Shown here: positions 25,307-61,257 of the stretch, one piece after another
Layout: each line of letters begins with the position of its first letter
Numbering within the stretch: the stretch's first letter is position 1
Source of the DNA: Plumapathes pennacea
Lineage: Eukaryota > Cnidaria > Anthozoa > Antipatharia > Myriopathidae
Length of the DNA: 64,000 nt
Assembly (NCBI GenBank): GCA_964036295.1
Contig: OZ038466.1
Span: 2,666,001 to 2,730,000, forward strand
Reading direction: 5' to 3'
The notes under the pieces: generated by a model
What the model was told of the DNA's origin: nothing
The model's input: only the letters and a program-made list of their open reading frames with translations
The model's database searches: none
Program-made: the position numbers and the translations under genes

Positions 25307-26228
25307 CGTGATGTCTCTATATGGCCTATATGAAGTCTTACATGAAACGCGCAATAAGGTCTCCTTATATTGGTAGTACACAAAGAATCATCCAAGACTT
25401 CGACACGAATGCGACGTGCGCGACCGACACGAACTTCCTGTCACCCACAATGCCTTGGCTTTGCCGATTTATCTGGAGCTGTGCCTGCAGACCAAAGGTC
25501 GCATGTAAAATGGTTCACTGAGATTTAACAGATGTGTCTTTCAACGACATGTTCGACTCTTTGGCGTTTGTAAAGACGAAGCGGGCCTTGAACACGTACA
25601 GGACTTGTGATATTTATTTTTTTCGCTTGACGTGGCTGAGGTGTACTGTCAGACAAGCTAGACCAATATTCAGACAGGTAGGTATGTGACAAAGTAGTGT
25701 TTGAATCTTCAAGGAGATCCCAATAGAGGTATACAGTAGTATCACTATAGTACTGGCGTGAATAGTTTAAACTTCCCGGGGTGAACATTGCGTGACGGGA
25801 CGACTGTAAAATCAGTGGAAAGGTGCACTTAAATTTGTTTGACTCGAGTTTCGCTTGCAAGTCGAACCAACCAAGGTCAGGTTTTTAACTACAGCTGAAT
25901 GGTAACAGCTGGAATTGAACACTACTGCATTCCCAACATCCAGCTGTGTAAAAACGGCGCTGTGTGGCCGTCTATTCACATGCTCTAAACATGCAAATAT
26001 ATTCATTATTGAACATTTTAAATTGTCTGCAAAACAGGATCTATAGACAAAGTCTCTTCACAGCGTGGGAGAGAGTGAGGGCATCTGCGGACATCGTATT
26101 TCATGTATATGTATATAAGTTAATTGAATGTATTTAAATTGACATACATGTACCTCATTTCACCCTTATTTAATTATGCATTGTTGTTTGCAACTTTAAA
26201 TTTCAGGGGTCAGAATCTGTTTCCTAGT

Positions 26229-45354
<19,126 letters not shown>

Positions 45355-45363
<9 letters not shown>

Positions 45364-45615
45364 CTGCCGTTGCTGTTCAAGTGCTTTAATAGAAATGACG
45401 GTAAATTATATTGTGAGGCCCTCATTCTCTACCAGCAAAAAAATAAGACGAAGAAGGAGGGCCATGACAGAGGTGACGGTATTATCGTGGGGCCAGGCTC
45501 AGCTGACTGCCGTGGTTGTTCAAATGCTTTAGCCAGTAGAAATGCTGGTAAATTTTAGTGCGCAGCCCTCATTCTTTACCATGAAAAAATATGGCGGAGG
45601 TGACGGTATCGTCGT
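45355..45615 (+). repeat. Tandem duplication (period 143 bp) over the stop codon and early 3' UTR
   Basis: CTCAGCTGACTGCCGT at 45355 recurs at 45498. Both are followed by GTTCAA(G/A)TGCTTTA, GCCCTCATTCT and GAGGTGACGGTAT. The first copy contains the transporter's final codons and TGA. Confidence 0.85.
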
Positions 45616-47648
45616 GGCAAGCTCACCGAAGCTTAAAAACCGTGTACTTTTATATTAGTGATATTATACGACAACATTTGTATCACACAAAAACGCAACT
45701 TATTGACATATAGCTTGAGATTTATAAGTGGAGTTTATACAATTTATATGGAATATCATTGTGCAGGACAAAGATACTGCAATAATATATTTAAATTGCT
45801 ATGAAATTGAAATTGATCTTCAATCATATATTCTTATATTGTTTAGTAAAATCATCCAGACGGTGTATATTTGTGTTCGTGCACACCGGTTGTAGCATTT
45901 CGATTGAATTGCAAATAAATAAATCAAATAAATCTGATAAAATAAATATCGAATAGAATAAATACATCTAGGAATTTGTTATCCTAGTTTTGCATTTATT
46001 ATTACTAACTTGTTCTTGTTTGACCCATTTTAAATCCTACTAAACATCATTGTTTGGCCTGCTTTCACGAGCGACGCAAGTCTAAGAAACTGTACATGCG
46101 TCAATCGAAACCGAACAGCATAAGGAACAAACCTGTTTTCACTAATATGTACTCTTCTACAATGTCGCATTTTCCAGGCATGTTTTTCCACTGTATTCTA
46201 CCGTTGTTGTTGTTGTTGTTGTTTTGGACATCTTCTGAATAATTCATCAGTGCTGCTTGAAACTATCGCCTTTTCGATAAACAATATGAATTTTCCCAAC
46301 GTTCAGATTGGGGCTTTTCACAGCTTAAGTAGATATGTTGATATATATCATTGAAAGTGTGTTACGGGAGTGCATGAAACATGACTTACATTTCATCTTT
46401 GAAACATTTTTCGTATCGTGAGTGATTTCAACAACTCGCTTGGTTTCCGTCCTGACAAGTCAGTTCCCAACATCAGAAATTATGTCATCCAAATATGTTT
46501 CACTGGACACATGATCTTTTCACAAAATTCTTGGGGGAGGGGTGGGAGGTTATGTTGTCCAAACAACCTTGATTAATATTGCTTTAGAAGGTAATTTATT
46601 ATTGTCCTAATTCACTTTGAAGATACTGCAACCAGTGTGGTTGAAATTATTCTGACTTTCCATGACCAAGCACAATACAAATATTAATATTTATTTTAAA
46701 CTTCTAGTACATTATGATACATGTCAATGCTTGTTTCATATCAGTTAACTTGAAATGAGTTATACTCAACATAAAAAACACTTAAACAGCTCATATCACA
46801 AGCAACCTCACCTGAGAATAAATACAATACATGTAGTCTGAAATCTGAAGTTGGTCATGTCACTTCAATCAAGGAATGCTGCTGTACATGTACATAGATG
46901 GATGAAACTACTTTCAAGGTAAACACTATACTCAGCCTACACAAAGTACATGCATAGTGATAGTTTAACCCTTTCACTCCCAATAGTGATCCACTTCGAT
47001 TTTCTCCTTTAGTTTTTTCACCAGAAACATGATACAGTAGGAAGAACTTGGCTCTTGATACATTGCTAAGATGAAAGCTGATTCAACTATTAATTCTCAC
47101 TACATTACTTATACATTTTACTCTTAAAAGGTTGGGAGAATCTACATTTTGAGCTTGGAAATTACAAGGTTAAAATTTGTTTTGGCTGCAGATTCCTAAG
47201 CTATAGCCAAGATTCACTTGCCCAGATACTTATTGTACAAACAGCTGAGTAAGTTGTCAGGAAAATCTGCTAGGCTGACAGGAAAGTCTGGTAGCTCTAT
47301 ACTAGTAAACATGGCTTTTCACAGTTACCCTGACTTGTGACAAGGTAAGCACTTTTTATCAATAGACTCCATCCATCTTGTTAAATGTAAATATGTGTAT
47401 ATAATAGCACTATGCACAGCCCTAAAATCATTACAGTGCTACAGCATACTTATTGTGCAAGCAATAATCCCTTCCACATACTTTGAAGGTTCTTAAAATC
47501 TTAATCTTCATGGCGCACTGCTATAAAAACTACATTAATTTACTGCTACTTACAATGGGTACAGGTACAGTACTAGCTATCACGTGAGTAAACCTTGACC
47601 ACATTTCGTCTACTACTGGTAATCTCTAGTTTTCTGCCTTTCACCTTT
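45364..47648. other. Convergent spacer between the second transporter and the GABPA-like gene
   Basis: Two 3' UTRs should meet here, with the transporter poly(A) cluster near 45914. AT-rich, with a short TTG run at 46203. No supported coding exon. Confidence 0.6.
45914..45919 (+). promoter_or_regulatory. Candidate polyadenylation signal of the second transporter
   Basis: The first of a cluster of AATAAA hexamers (45914-45962), about 550 bp after the stop codon. Confidence 0.5.
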
Positions 47649-52581
<4,933 letters not shown>

Positions 52582-53088
52582 ACAGTATATACAGCAACCT
52601 AAACAGGATGTCATGATCAAGTCAAAGTTAATTTTGCATGCCTGGTTAATGTTATAATCATAGTACTTAAGCACCCATCTTCAACAGAGATGGGGAGCAT
52701 TGCATAGTGAAGATGCATGACTGCGAATTTTTTTAATTGAAATGTTAAAACCTCTTACCACAGTAGCTTGATATCATCCCCCCTCTCCCCTCAGTAAAGT
52801 CAAAATTATCCACCACCCTTTAGCTCCAATATTACTAGATATTTCTGTACATAACCCCCTTCGCATCAGATGGCACATGTGTTCTGAAAAATATTTTAGA
52901 AATCGACATTTTATTACTTACATTGCCTCACATATACAGTACCGTAAATTGAAAATAATAATACCCTAATACTTTGTCGTTACAGTTGTTTTTTACCAGC
53001 AAAAACAATCGTATCTCATTAGTTACTGAGTTCGACATGGAAAGGAGCAACTTCCGAGATTACACTTAACATCTGAGTTGTACATGCC

Positions 53089-54313
53089 CGGCAGGTCTTT
53101 TCCACGGGTAGCGGGTAGCGGGTGACGGGTGGCGGGTAGCGGGTAACGGGTGACGGGTAGCGGGTAGCGGGTGACGGGTAGCGGGTAGCGGGTGACGGGT
53201 AGCGGGTAACGGGTGACGGGTAACACTCAATCGCTTTCTCAATCGATGAAGATCAGTATTGCAGTCAAAGCAACCGTAACTCTTTCGCGCATGCATCACA
53301 CAAATCTTGACTTGTGTCGTGTTTGACAGCGATATGTCACCACCTTGTGTTGAACACCCGTGAATGCGATTGATGTTCTATTTTAAATGGAACCGCAAGC
53401 AGCTACCTTTGGTGACAATTAGTGTTTATTGATTGACGTGTAATTTGAACTAACTGCAAATCGACCCCAAATGAATTTGCCTTCAACGAAGAAAAAAGTC
53501 AGGAAGGATATAAGAAATACAGTTCCAATACGTACAGCAATGTCACCCATCAAACCAAAGAACTATTATAATAACATATAGTTAATAAAATCTCATTAAA
53601 ATACTGTATAACGTTAATTTTGTTTGGTAATCAAAGAGGTATAGTCCTTTGGTGGCCATGTATTGTTTTAAACGCTATTCTAATTGCTATTCACTCCAAC
53701 AAAACAAGTGTGTTACAAGAAAAACAACTTAACAAGTGTTCCTCTGGGAAGGCGTTGGTAAGAACAATGAATTGGCAATCAAATTGTTTCTTACACAGTA
53801 AAACGTATAAGGAATACGCTTCACTGTCTACAGCTGTTGTTCGACTAATCAAAAATGTATGCCGAATTCCCGCCAAAGAAGCTGTTTGTTTGACTCCGTT
53901 AATGTGCTCTGAGTTGCTTCATCGATGCATTTACTACGGTAAATTTTTTATTGTTCTGAAACACACTTACCACGGTTTTGTGAATTGTCTAGACGCGTCG
54001 TACTTTTACCGCAGTAAAGTAAATGCTTTCACCGAGGTAAATGTGTCTCGTGTAATAAAAATTATTTATTTTACAAACAAACACCAAATAAACAAGACAG
54101 GGAAATGAACACCGCTACCCGTTACCCGTCGCCCGCTGCCCGTTACTCGCTTACCCGTTACCCGCTACCCGTTACCCGCTACCCGCTACCCGTCACCCGT
54201 CACCCGCTACCCGTCACCCGCTACCCGCTACCCGTCACCCGTCACCCGCTACCCGTTACCCGTCACCCGCTACCCGTCACCCGTTACCCGCTACCCGCGG
54301 AAAAGATCTGCCG
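53089..54313. mobile_element. Foldback/Mutator-like element (1225 bp) with 7-bp-repeat arms and 9-bp target duplication
   Basis: GTACATGCC flanks both sides (53080-53088 and 54314-54322). The ends are CGGCAGGTCTTTTCC and its inverse GGAAAAGATCTGCCG. The arms consist of 7-bp GGGTAGC/GGGTGAC/GGGTAAC units: about 17 on the left (53104-53222) and about 27 in inverted orientation on the right (54112-54298). The AT-rich core holds one 162-codon plus-strand frame (53620-54108) with no family I recognise. Arms of tandem subrepeats define foldback elements; a 9-bp duplication is typical of Mutator. It sits in the first intron of the GABPA-like gene. Confidence 0.85.
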
Positions 54314-54621
54314 GTACATGCCTGATATATAACGTGCTGACGGTCTATAAATATAAAGAAAGCGATTCTTTTGACAACAAATATTTCACTTCACTGTGAC
54401 AGCTGTGCAACTAAACGGGACGTCTTTTATAAGGACCGGACTTAATCCCGATTCCATGTCATCTCGAGTAAAAGAGAAAACTGCAATGCACACAGTATCA
54501 CGACTTTCCGTATGATGAACGAAGAGGTTAGCATTCTCAGCAAACACAGCAGCCTACACAACAGACAGCAAGGATAACAAGTGCTAATCGATGCGAATGC
54601 AATCGGAATTTTTCAACTTAC

Positions 54622-54741
54622 CGAAATTCGCGCCTCGAAACGTAACACGATCGCTTTTCCTGTTTACAACGTCTCAGTGAACTGTCGTGTCGTCGTGTAG
54701 CTTCCTTTTTGCGTTTCTTGTTCGCTCAAACCACGAAACAA
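54622..54741 (-). other. Possible non-coding first exon of the GABPA-like gene
   Basis: On the minus strand AATTTCG|GTAAGTTG is a strong donor (exon edge 54622), and the coding exon at 52598 begins after TGTTTAG with 5' UTR sequence. The upstream limit is a guess. Confidence 0.35.
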
Positions 54742-56423
54742 TCCTTTCGATCGATTCATACTATGTAATAATCCCCTTAAGACATGTTTCTGATTCCCTT
54801 TTGAGACAGGGTTGAACAAGATCACTCAGAAACAGAATTTCCGCTTGGTTTGAGCAGCAGCGCGGAGCAACGAACCTATGGCTTGATCTTCCGCCGGAAA
54901 TACCCTCAGCAAGCGAAAATTCTGCTCAAGCTTGAAGTTTTGCTTGAATTACACACCTTTTTGTTGTCCTCCTCCTTCAAAGAAGTTCTAGAGCTGATCA
55001 ATCAAGCTTTAACGTGGGTTTTACTGATTTCCTCCGCACATCAACTTCACGGAAACGTGGTGCACCTGGCGGCAAAACTGGATGTGACGTCACACCAACT
55101 TCCTCTCTCTTTTGTCTCCAATTTCTCCTCGGCCACAACGGGGCTGGGAGAATTTAGTTTTGGTGGTGAAAGTTTTCTGACAGTTTCTTTATCTACTTTC
55201 CCTTCACACACGCATTTCGTGACATTCGTGAAAGCCATTTATCTATTAAAATGCAACCTTTAGGTTGTCTTTGCAAATCAAACGGTTTGGCTGCTATAAA
55301 TGTTACTTGCTACACATTACTGAACACATCTTCTCGTGATGTGAACAACTGCTTCGTCTCTGTCAACAGTTTCCGTAAGCTTCCGTCTGTTAACAGGGTT
55401 TGCAAAAAACTAATAGGAGGGATCAGTCATTGGCTGTGAATTTCTCCAGTGTTATTTTTCTTTTCCTTTTCCTCGCTATGGTTGTTTTGTTATAAAATTC
55501 CATCCTTTTCATAACTGGACAGACGAAACTACACGAGTCATCTTTCAGATGTTCCTTTTGATATTTAGCACGTTTACGATCTCCAGGACAAGACATAAGG
55601 ACTGTTTTGTGTTTTCCTTGTAATACGTATAGTTTTAAGAAGTGTGAGGGTGGAATAAATTTTTGAAACAACCTTCAGAAGAACTACCTTTGAAACTTGC
55701 TCTTTTATTAGTGATACAATAACATTAGAGCAGTACGCAGGGTTAAATTCACAGAACCACCCTCTTTACAGAATTAGCATGTTACCATACTTTTTTTGTA
55801 CTTACTGAACAGGAATTTATAATAATTCCTACTTTCTAGATACATGTTTAATAAAAAAGAGAAGTTCTAAATTCCAAGTCATCACAGATTTGCACTAAAC
55901 TACACATTCTTTTCCAAGAATATCCTAACTATAACCTTAGTGTCAAACAAGGAAAAATTAACTCTACAATAAAACTGTAAATGAAATTCTAATATTCTCC
56001 TATCTGAGATTTGCAAACTTTGTAATCTCATCTCTACAATAGTGCTAAACAAGGAAATTGTCAACTTCCTGAATATTTTGATATCTTTGCAAACTGTTTT
56101 ACCCTAATTTCTGTCGCAGACACTTGTCTTCTTGGCAGACTACAAACTAGAACTTTTATAAACTTATTTGGAATAATTGTGCTGTTAAGAAACTAAACTT
56201 AAAGAGTGGCACTTACCACTCAGAACAACAGTTTAGAATCTGTTTTAAACACTAAAAGACAAAAAACTTGAACAAATGTTATGTTTGCACATAGGCAAAA
56301 ATGGACCAATATAAAACAAAAAACAAGCATACACAGTATGCAATTGGTTTGGAATAAATGCTTGATACAAGCTACTTTTCGTCAGTAATGACACAGGGGG
56401 TTTATAGACAAAAAAGTTCATGG
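54742..56423. other. Spacer between the two ETS genes
   Basis: Contains the presumed promoter of the GABPA-like gene and the 3' UTR of the next ETS gene (minus-strand AATAAA as TTTATT at 55704-55709). A 137-codon plus-strand frame at 54850-55263 has no recognisable domain. Confidence 0.5.
54888..54901. promoter_or_regulatory. Paired ETS-type site upstream of the GABPA-like gene
   Basis: CTTCCGCCGGAAAT contains two head-to-head GGAA cores about 250 bp upstream of the putative first exon edge. Consistent with, but not proof of, ETS autoregulation. Confidence 0.35.
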
Positions 56424-58448
56424 CTAGTAGATCAACGAACCACTAAAGTCCATGTCGATCAAACTGCCAGACACACTTCCGGGATCCTGAGAGCAAAACA
56501 GATCTGAAACATCGGAACAACTCTCAGGTTCAGCACAGACAGCATCCTCCGCAATCACATCTTGCTTCTGTTCCATTGGGTCATAACCAAGTATCTTGGA
56601 AATGTCACAGACAAACACATACACATAGCGCTTGCCATGCACCTTTTCTATGATGTTCTTGTCGTAGTAATACCGCAAACCTCGGCTGAGCTTCTCGTAG
56701 TTCATGTTTGGTTTGTTCTTGCGCTTGCCCCACTGTTTTGCAACAGCAGATGGGTGCTTCAGCTTAAATTCGTAGGCCTCATCGAAAGTCCACTCCACAT
56801 CAGGGCTTTTGTTAATCAGCAGTTCAAGAAGAAACTGCCAGAGCTGCATCGGTCCAGTGCCGCTGTACATTGCTGGAGGTTTGGGGCCTCGCTTTCGGCG
56901 CACACCAGACTTCGTGGGAACAGTTTGTGCTGGGGGTTCTGCAAGAAGAAGAATAAAATAACTTCAGCTTTGTTACATTTTCATATTTCAAATATTTTAC
57001 CAATCAGGTTCTGAAACCTGATTCCATTGTGCATTCGTGCTAACTGTCATAGGGTAAAAAACAAGACTATGATACACACCTTCATCTCTCCGTGGAGATC
57101 CGCATTCAGAGTTTAGGCTGCTTACTGGAGACTCTGGGTATTTCTCCAATATTTCCCGACTACTGGAACTGCTATCACTTTCAAAGCCGCTTTCCTCGTA
57201 AGAAATGGAGGATCCAGGGCTTAAGCTTTGGTCACTCAATGAGCTGTAGGGTTCCTCGAATGATGGAGAGGGTGCCATATAAGGGGCTGGTACCATGTGG
57301 TCCGCAGGATCATCCAGAAGACTGAGAATACCTGCAACCTCTGAAAGATCTGGCAGGTCCTCCCCTAAACCTATAACAAGAGAAACAGAGACATTTCAGA
57401 TCAGTTTTTCAGAAGGCACAAAAGAAATGTTTGTATCAAACTTAACCAAAAACAGTCATTTGTTATTCCTCACCTTGAATTGATGTATTCATTGTATCAT
57501 CTGGTAAGTATGGCACTCTGCAACTGTTGTATTCTGGAAGACAAAATGTGTACATGGTTAAATGTGGTGAACACCTGCCTCAACTTTTACACACAAGAAA
57601 TAATCAATCATGCATCCCCCTTTCAGGAAAAGCCGCAGCGCACTTCACCCACTTCAGCAATCAAAACCACGTGTGGTGTCTCCGATAACCACTGATATGC
57701 AAGAGCTATTTTTAAGCAGCCAATGAATGAACGAAAAAAACAATTTCCGAGACAAAAGTGCCATCACTCAAGAAACGTGACACTTCGCACAAAAGACTAT
57801 TCAGGATTGACGTAATTTGAATACCAAATATCTGAAGCGGGGCGAAAGCGAAAACACAAACAGCACGTACAAGGAAATATTGTGCTTTCGCACTGAAAAC
57901 ATACCTCTCTCCGACTCTACTTTGGTCGGAAGTCCCTCAAAAAGAGCGGCGATTTGGCTCTCATACATCAGCTCTTCATGAAAAGCTGCAATAAAGAAAA
58001 AAAATATGTGCGTGTCATGAGAAATGGTCGTCAGACACATGTCGTTTACTTTAAAGATAGTGTGCGGAAAATTCGACTGTTTTCTTTTTACTGCAAGCGA
58101 TTTGCTTACCTGTCGGAAAGTGTGGTATTTTCCTCGCTTGCTTTGCGGAAAAGATCAGGTGGTCTTGTTGCTTGTCAAAGCCGTACCCTGGCACAGGAGT
58201 TGCCTTTGGAACTTCGGGGCGGTTAGCACAGATCATATCGAGGAACACCTGATGAAAAAAAAAGGTAGCACTTTAGAAATGCAAGAAAGACTTCGTTCAT
58301 CGAAAAGTCATTTCGCTCTGTACATGACGCCCCCGGATATTGCCGAAGGTGCGCACAGAAGTTAAAACAGTCCGAGAAATTAATCGAAATTTCATGTACT
58401 TACATTTATGTCCTCAGAAGGCAGGCACTGATACATTCCGGTCTGCAT
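56424..58448 (-). CDS. ETS-domain transcription factor, 6 coding exons
   Basis: Exons 5' to 3': 58448-58404, 58248-58110, 57985-57905, 57533-57474, 57370-57080, 56938-56424; 1131 nt, 376 residues. The ETS domain (~residues 230-320) has [50 protein letters not shown] and VFVCD. This is closest by eye to the ETS1/2 class ([12 protein letters not shown]) with ERG-like KVHGKRY. Before it is a basic stretch (RRKRGPKPP); the middle is acidic and Ser-rich ([12 protein letters not shown]), probably an activation region. No PNT domain is visible. The start [13 protein letters not shown] has a stop/UTR context upstream (TA ATG after the acceptor). The neighbouring ETS gene lies in the same direction. 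Sub-family and target genes cannot be fixed from sequence alone. Confidence 0.87.
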
Positions 58449-58619
58449 TACTTCTGGGGAAAGAAAAGCGAAAGACTGCCATTAGCAAAAAAAACGTACC
58501 GAATTGCTGAACCGTGCTCGCACGATGGCGTCCTCACGTGCCACGGAAAGAGTGCGAAAAGTTGTACATTTCGTTTTAAGGAAGAGACTTTTTTGAGGGG
58601 CTCATCAGGACATACTCAC

Positions 58620-58690
58620 CGAAAGGTGCGAGGAAAACTTGGGTGATTTCGGCACAAAAACAAGCATGAAGCTTCTCTGTTCACGATATA
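58620..58690 (-). other. Possible non-coding first exon of the second ETS gene
   Basis: CACCTTTCG|GTGAGTATG on the minus strand is a good donor at 58620/58619, facing the acceptor just before the coding exon at 58448. The 5' limit is unknown. Confidence 0.3.
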
Positions 58691-59694
58691 GAAGAAAATG
58701 AATCAGCTACGCAAAAGCTCGCTCCTTATCGGGTATTTTCAGACCAAAATAGCAATGACGACACCATTCACCAATCACAAACCAAAAACTGGCGATGATG
58801 CTCATGATTAAAATATCCGCCAATCACAGAATTTCCTGTGCGTCACTGGCAAGGGTCGATCGCTCCGCATGAGGCGAAAAACCCCTCAAGTGAATCCGTA
58901 TGAAGTTTTGGACAAAGGTTTGACCTAAAATAACAAATGACAGGGATACCTGTCACTCAAACGAGATTAATTAATTTCGGAACTGACCCTAAACACAGAG
59001 GCATCACGTCTGGTTCCAAGAAACCGTTTTCGATGTGCCTGAGGTAAAAATATTACTAAGAAAAGCCCCTAAAAGTGGCAGGTAGTGCAAGGACGGGGGA
59101 AAATACCCAAACAAACCAATAAATAAAATATTATGTTGAGATAATGATAAAAAAAAACACTTTTTTCCTTTTGCCTCGGCCGACATATCCAGAGACGGTC
59201 GGTGCGGTACTCACAGAAGCACGCTATTACAAGGAGATACGAGTGTACACTGTTTTGTCTTTATTTGTGCACAGTTTTCAAACTCACACACGGCATTGAA
59301 TGACATTGGCCCAATGATGGGCCAGAAATTACTGAAACCGGCTGAAATTGCGAACACGACAGTACGAAGAGCAGATAAACACACCAGCAAAGTTTCGTTC
59401 GTTTTATGTCAGTAGTTGATGCATTAGTCGTGTCTTGAACATTTTAAAACGTCAAACATTCGCCCTAGACCCCACTGCTCTCGTTGGCCCTCGGCCAAAC
59501 AATCTTTTTATCTGCAGTTGCATGCATTGTTTGGCACTTTCGAAAGTGCATAGAGTTTGTGACCTCACGTTGACAATGTTCACTCCCGCAACGGCTAAAA
59601 AAACCTAAATGCAATATCAACTTTATATCTTGTGTCAAAACGAGTGGGCGGGATCTTTGCCTGTGTAGTATACCTGCCAACTCTCACGCCTTAG

Positions 59695-59923
59695 GCCTGG
59701 TTTCCATATAATCGTCTCTGACGTAAGGATCGTTTCTGTCGCAGAATTTTGTGTCGACGCAAGGATAGAACACGGTTCTATCGGGACGATCGAGTCGCTT
59801 CTGACGTAAGGATCGTTTGAAACAATCGCAATAATGTTTCCATATAATCTTCCCGATCGCTTGACAACAAATTCTGCGACAGAGACGATCCTTACGTCAG
59901 AGACGATTATATGGAAACCAGGC
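59695..59923. mobile_element. MITE with about 50-bp terminal inverted repeats
   Basis: GCCTGGTTTCCATATAATCG at the left end is inverted at the right (CGATTATATGGAAACCAGGC). The arms continue with TCTCTGACGTAAGGATCGT and CTGTCGCAGAATTT. The CTGACGTAAGGATCGTTT phrase occurs again in the middle. Confidence 0.9.
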
Positions 59924-61257
59924 TTCAGCCCCCCTCCCCCTCCCTCCAGGTCCCTATAAATAGCCGTGCAATCGATAGTGTGGGGAGGAATGAACGAGCG
60001 AATGGCAACTGAAAACCTTTGCGAGTTATTGTTCGCCTGTTTATGGCTTCCACACTATTCGTCCTCAGATAGCGACGAAAGTCTGTCGGGGTCGTTTTCT
60101 TTATGAGAATCGTTCGGCGGTTGTTTATGGCCGCATGATTCCATGTGATTGGGTTACCCGATATTCATGAGTTTTAGAATCACAAGTCTGTCACATTTGT
60201 CCACTGAAGTCCTTGTAATCATTCAATTTCACACCAGAGGACATCTGTAATACAAAACTTTGAAAAAAAGAAAAGTGCAGCGGAGCAGTACAGTACACAG
60301 TGCGAGTAATTAACAAACAAAAAAGCAGCGACGGTAAATACAAGACCGATTAATTTTGACAGCTTCAGAAGTAATGCTAATTTAGGGGCGTAATTATTGA
60401 CTTTGGACCCCCCCCCCCCCCCTCCCCCCGCGTTTGCTCCTTTCCAGTCTACCTTCATCCCCCGTCCCCTTTCCCCGGAGGGCAAAACTGCACATGGATG
60501 GTTTCATATTCCGCCAGCAGTCGCTTCTGACAAATCGTGACCCTCCACATTCCTGAGGTCTAGAGTACGTGCCGTATTATGAACGGTATCAGTCAACATC
60601 TCAGTATTAAACACGACACAGAACTAACAGAAACTGCATGCTCATTTATTTTCAACACAACATCACTGTTATCTTTTGATAAGTCTGAAGTAGCTTTAGG
60701 TCAACTCCACACAAGTCGTATGGATGTTTGGTATATTTTCTGAAAAATAAGCCGCAAATAGATTTACTGATACGCGATAGAGGTCACGCGAGCTTGTTGA
60801 CCCGTAGAAGTTTAACTGATGTTTTCCAATATTAGTATTTTAAAAAAAGCTCTTCTGTCATAAGTTAAACCCGTTTCTGTGAACATTCTGCCGCGCCCTT
60901 CATTATCATCCAATTATTCACGGAGCGCACAAAAAACCGATGTGAATATTTTAAATATTCTTAACACTCGAAAACACATCATTCACACAATCATCTGTTT
61001 TCGAAGTTACTCGTCCACCAAATCATTTTCAATTGAGAACTCGTCATTGTGTCCACTTGGGGAACAGTTTTTCATAAACCTCCGTTTTCAAGGCATCGTT
61101 GGTTTGGTGTGGATATGGGCAAAATGCATCAAAAAAAAAAAAAAAATTGTGAAAGGATTAAATGATTCTAATGCCATCTAGGAACAGGGTATTTTTAGAC
61201 ATCATATAAATTCTCATTTCCTACCGACCACCAGACGGTAGTTGTGCCGAGTGCACT

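Larger units (their letters stand above)
23178..26206. other. Spacer between the two transporter genes
   Basis: Contains the probable 3' UTR of the first transporter, the TGACGTCA repeat pair, dispersed repeat copy B and the hAT-like MITE. I see no supported coding exon. In particular no second SH3-like exon is recognisable between 25320 and 26206. Confidence 0.6.
58449..61257. other. Spacer between the second ETS gene and POLD3
   Basis: Presumed promoter of the ETS gene and 3' UTR of POLD3. Holds one strong MITE (59695-59923), a C-run (60409-60427) and an A-run (61130-61146). No supported exon. Confidence 0.55.

Noticed and set aside
54850..55263. 137-codon open frame on the plus strand upstream of the GABPA-like gene
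   Set aside because: No recognisable domain, no splice or poly(A) support, and it overlaps the presumed promoter. Left as unassigned.
56424..56938. Assignment of the second ETS gene to a named sub-family (ETS1, ERG or PEA3)
   Set aside because: The ETS domain mixes features of ETS1/2 and ERG classes and no PNT domain is visible; a name would need a phylogeny.
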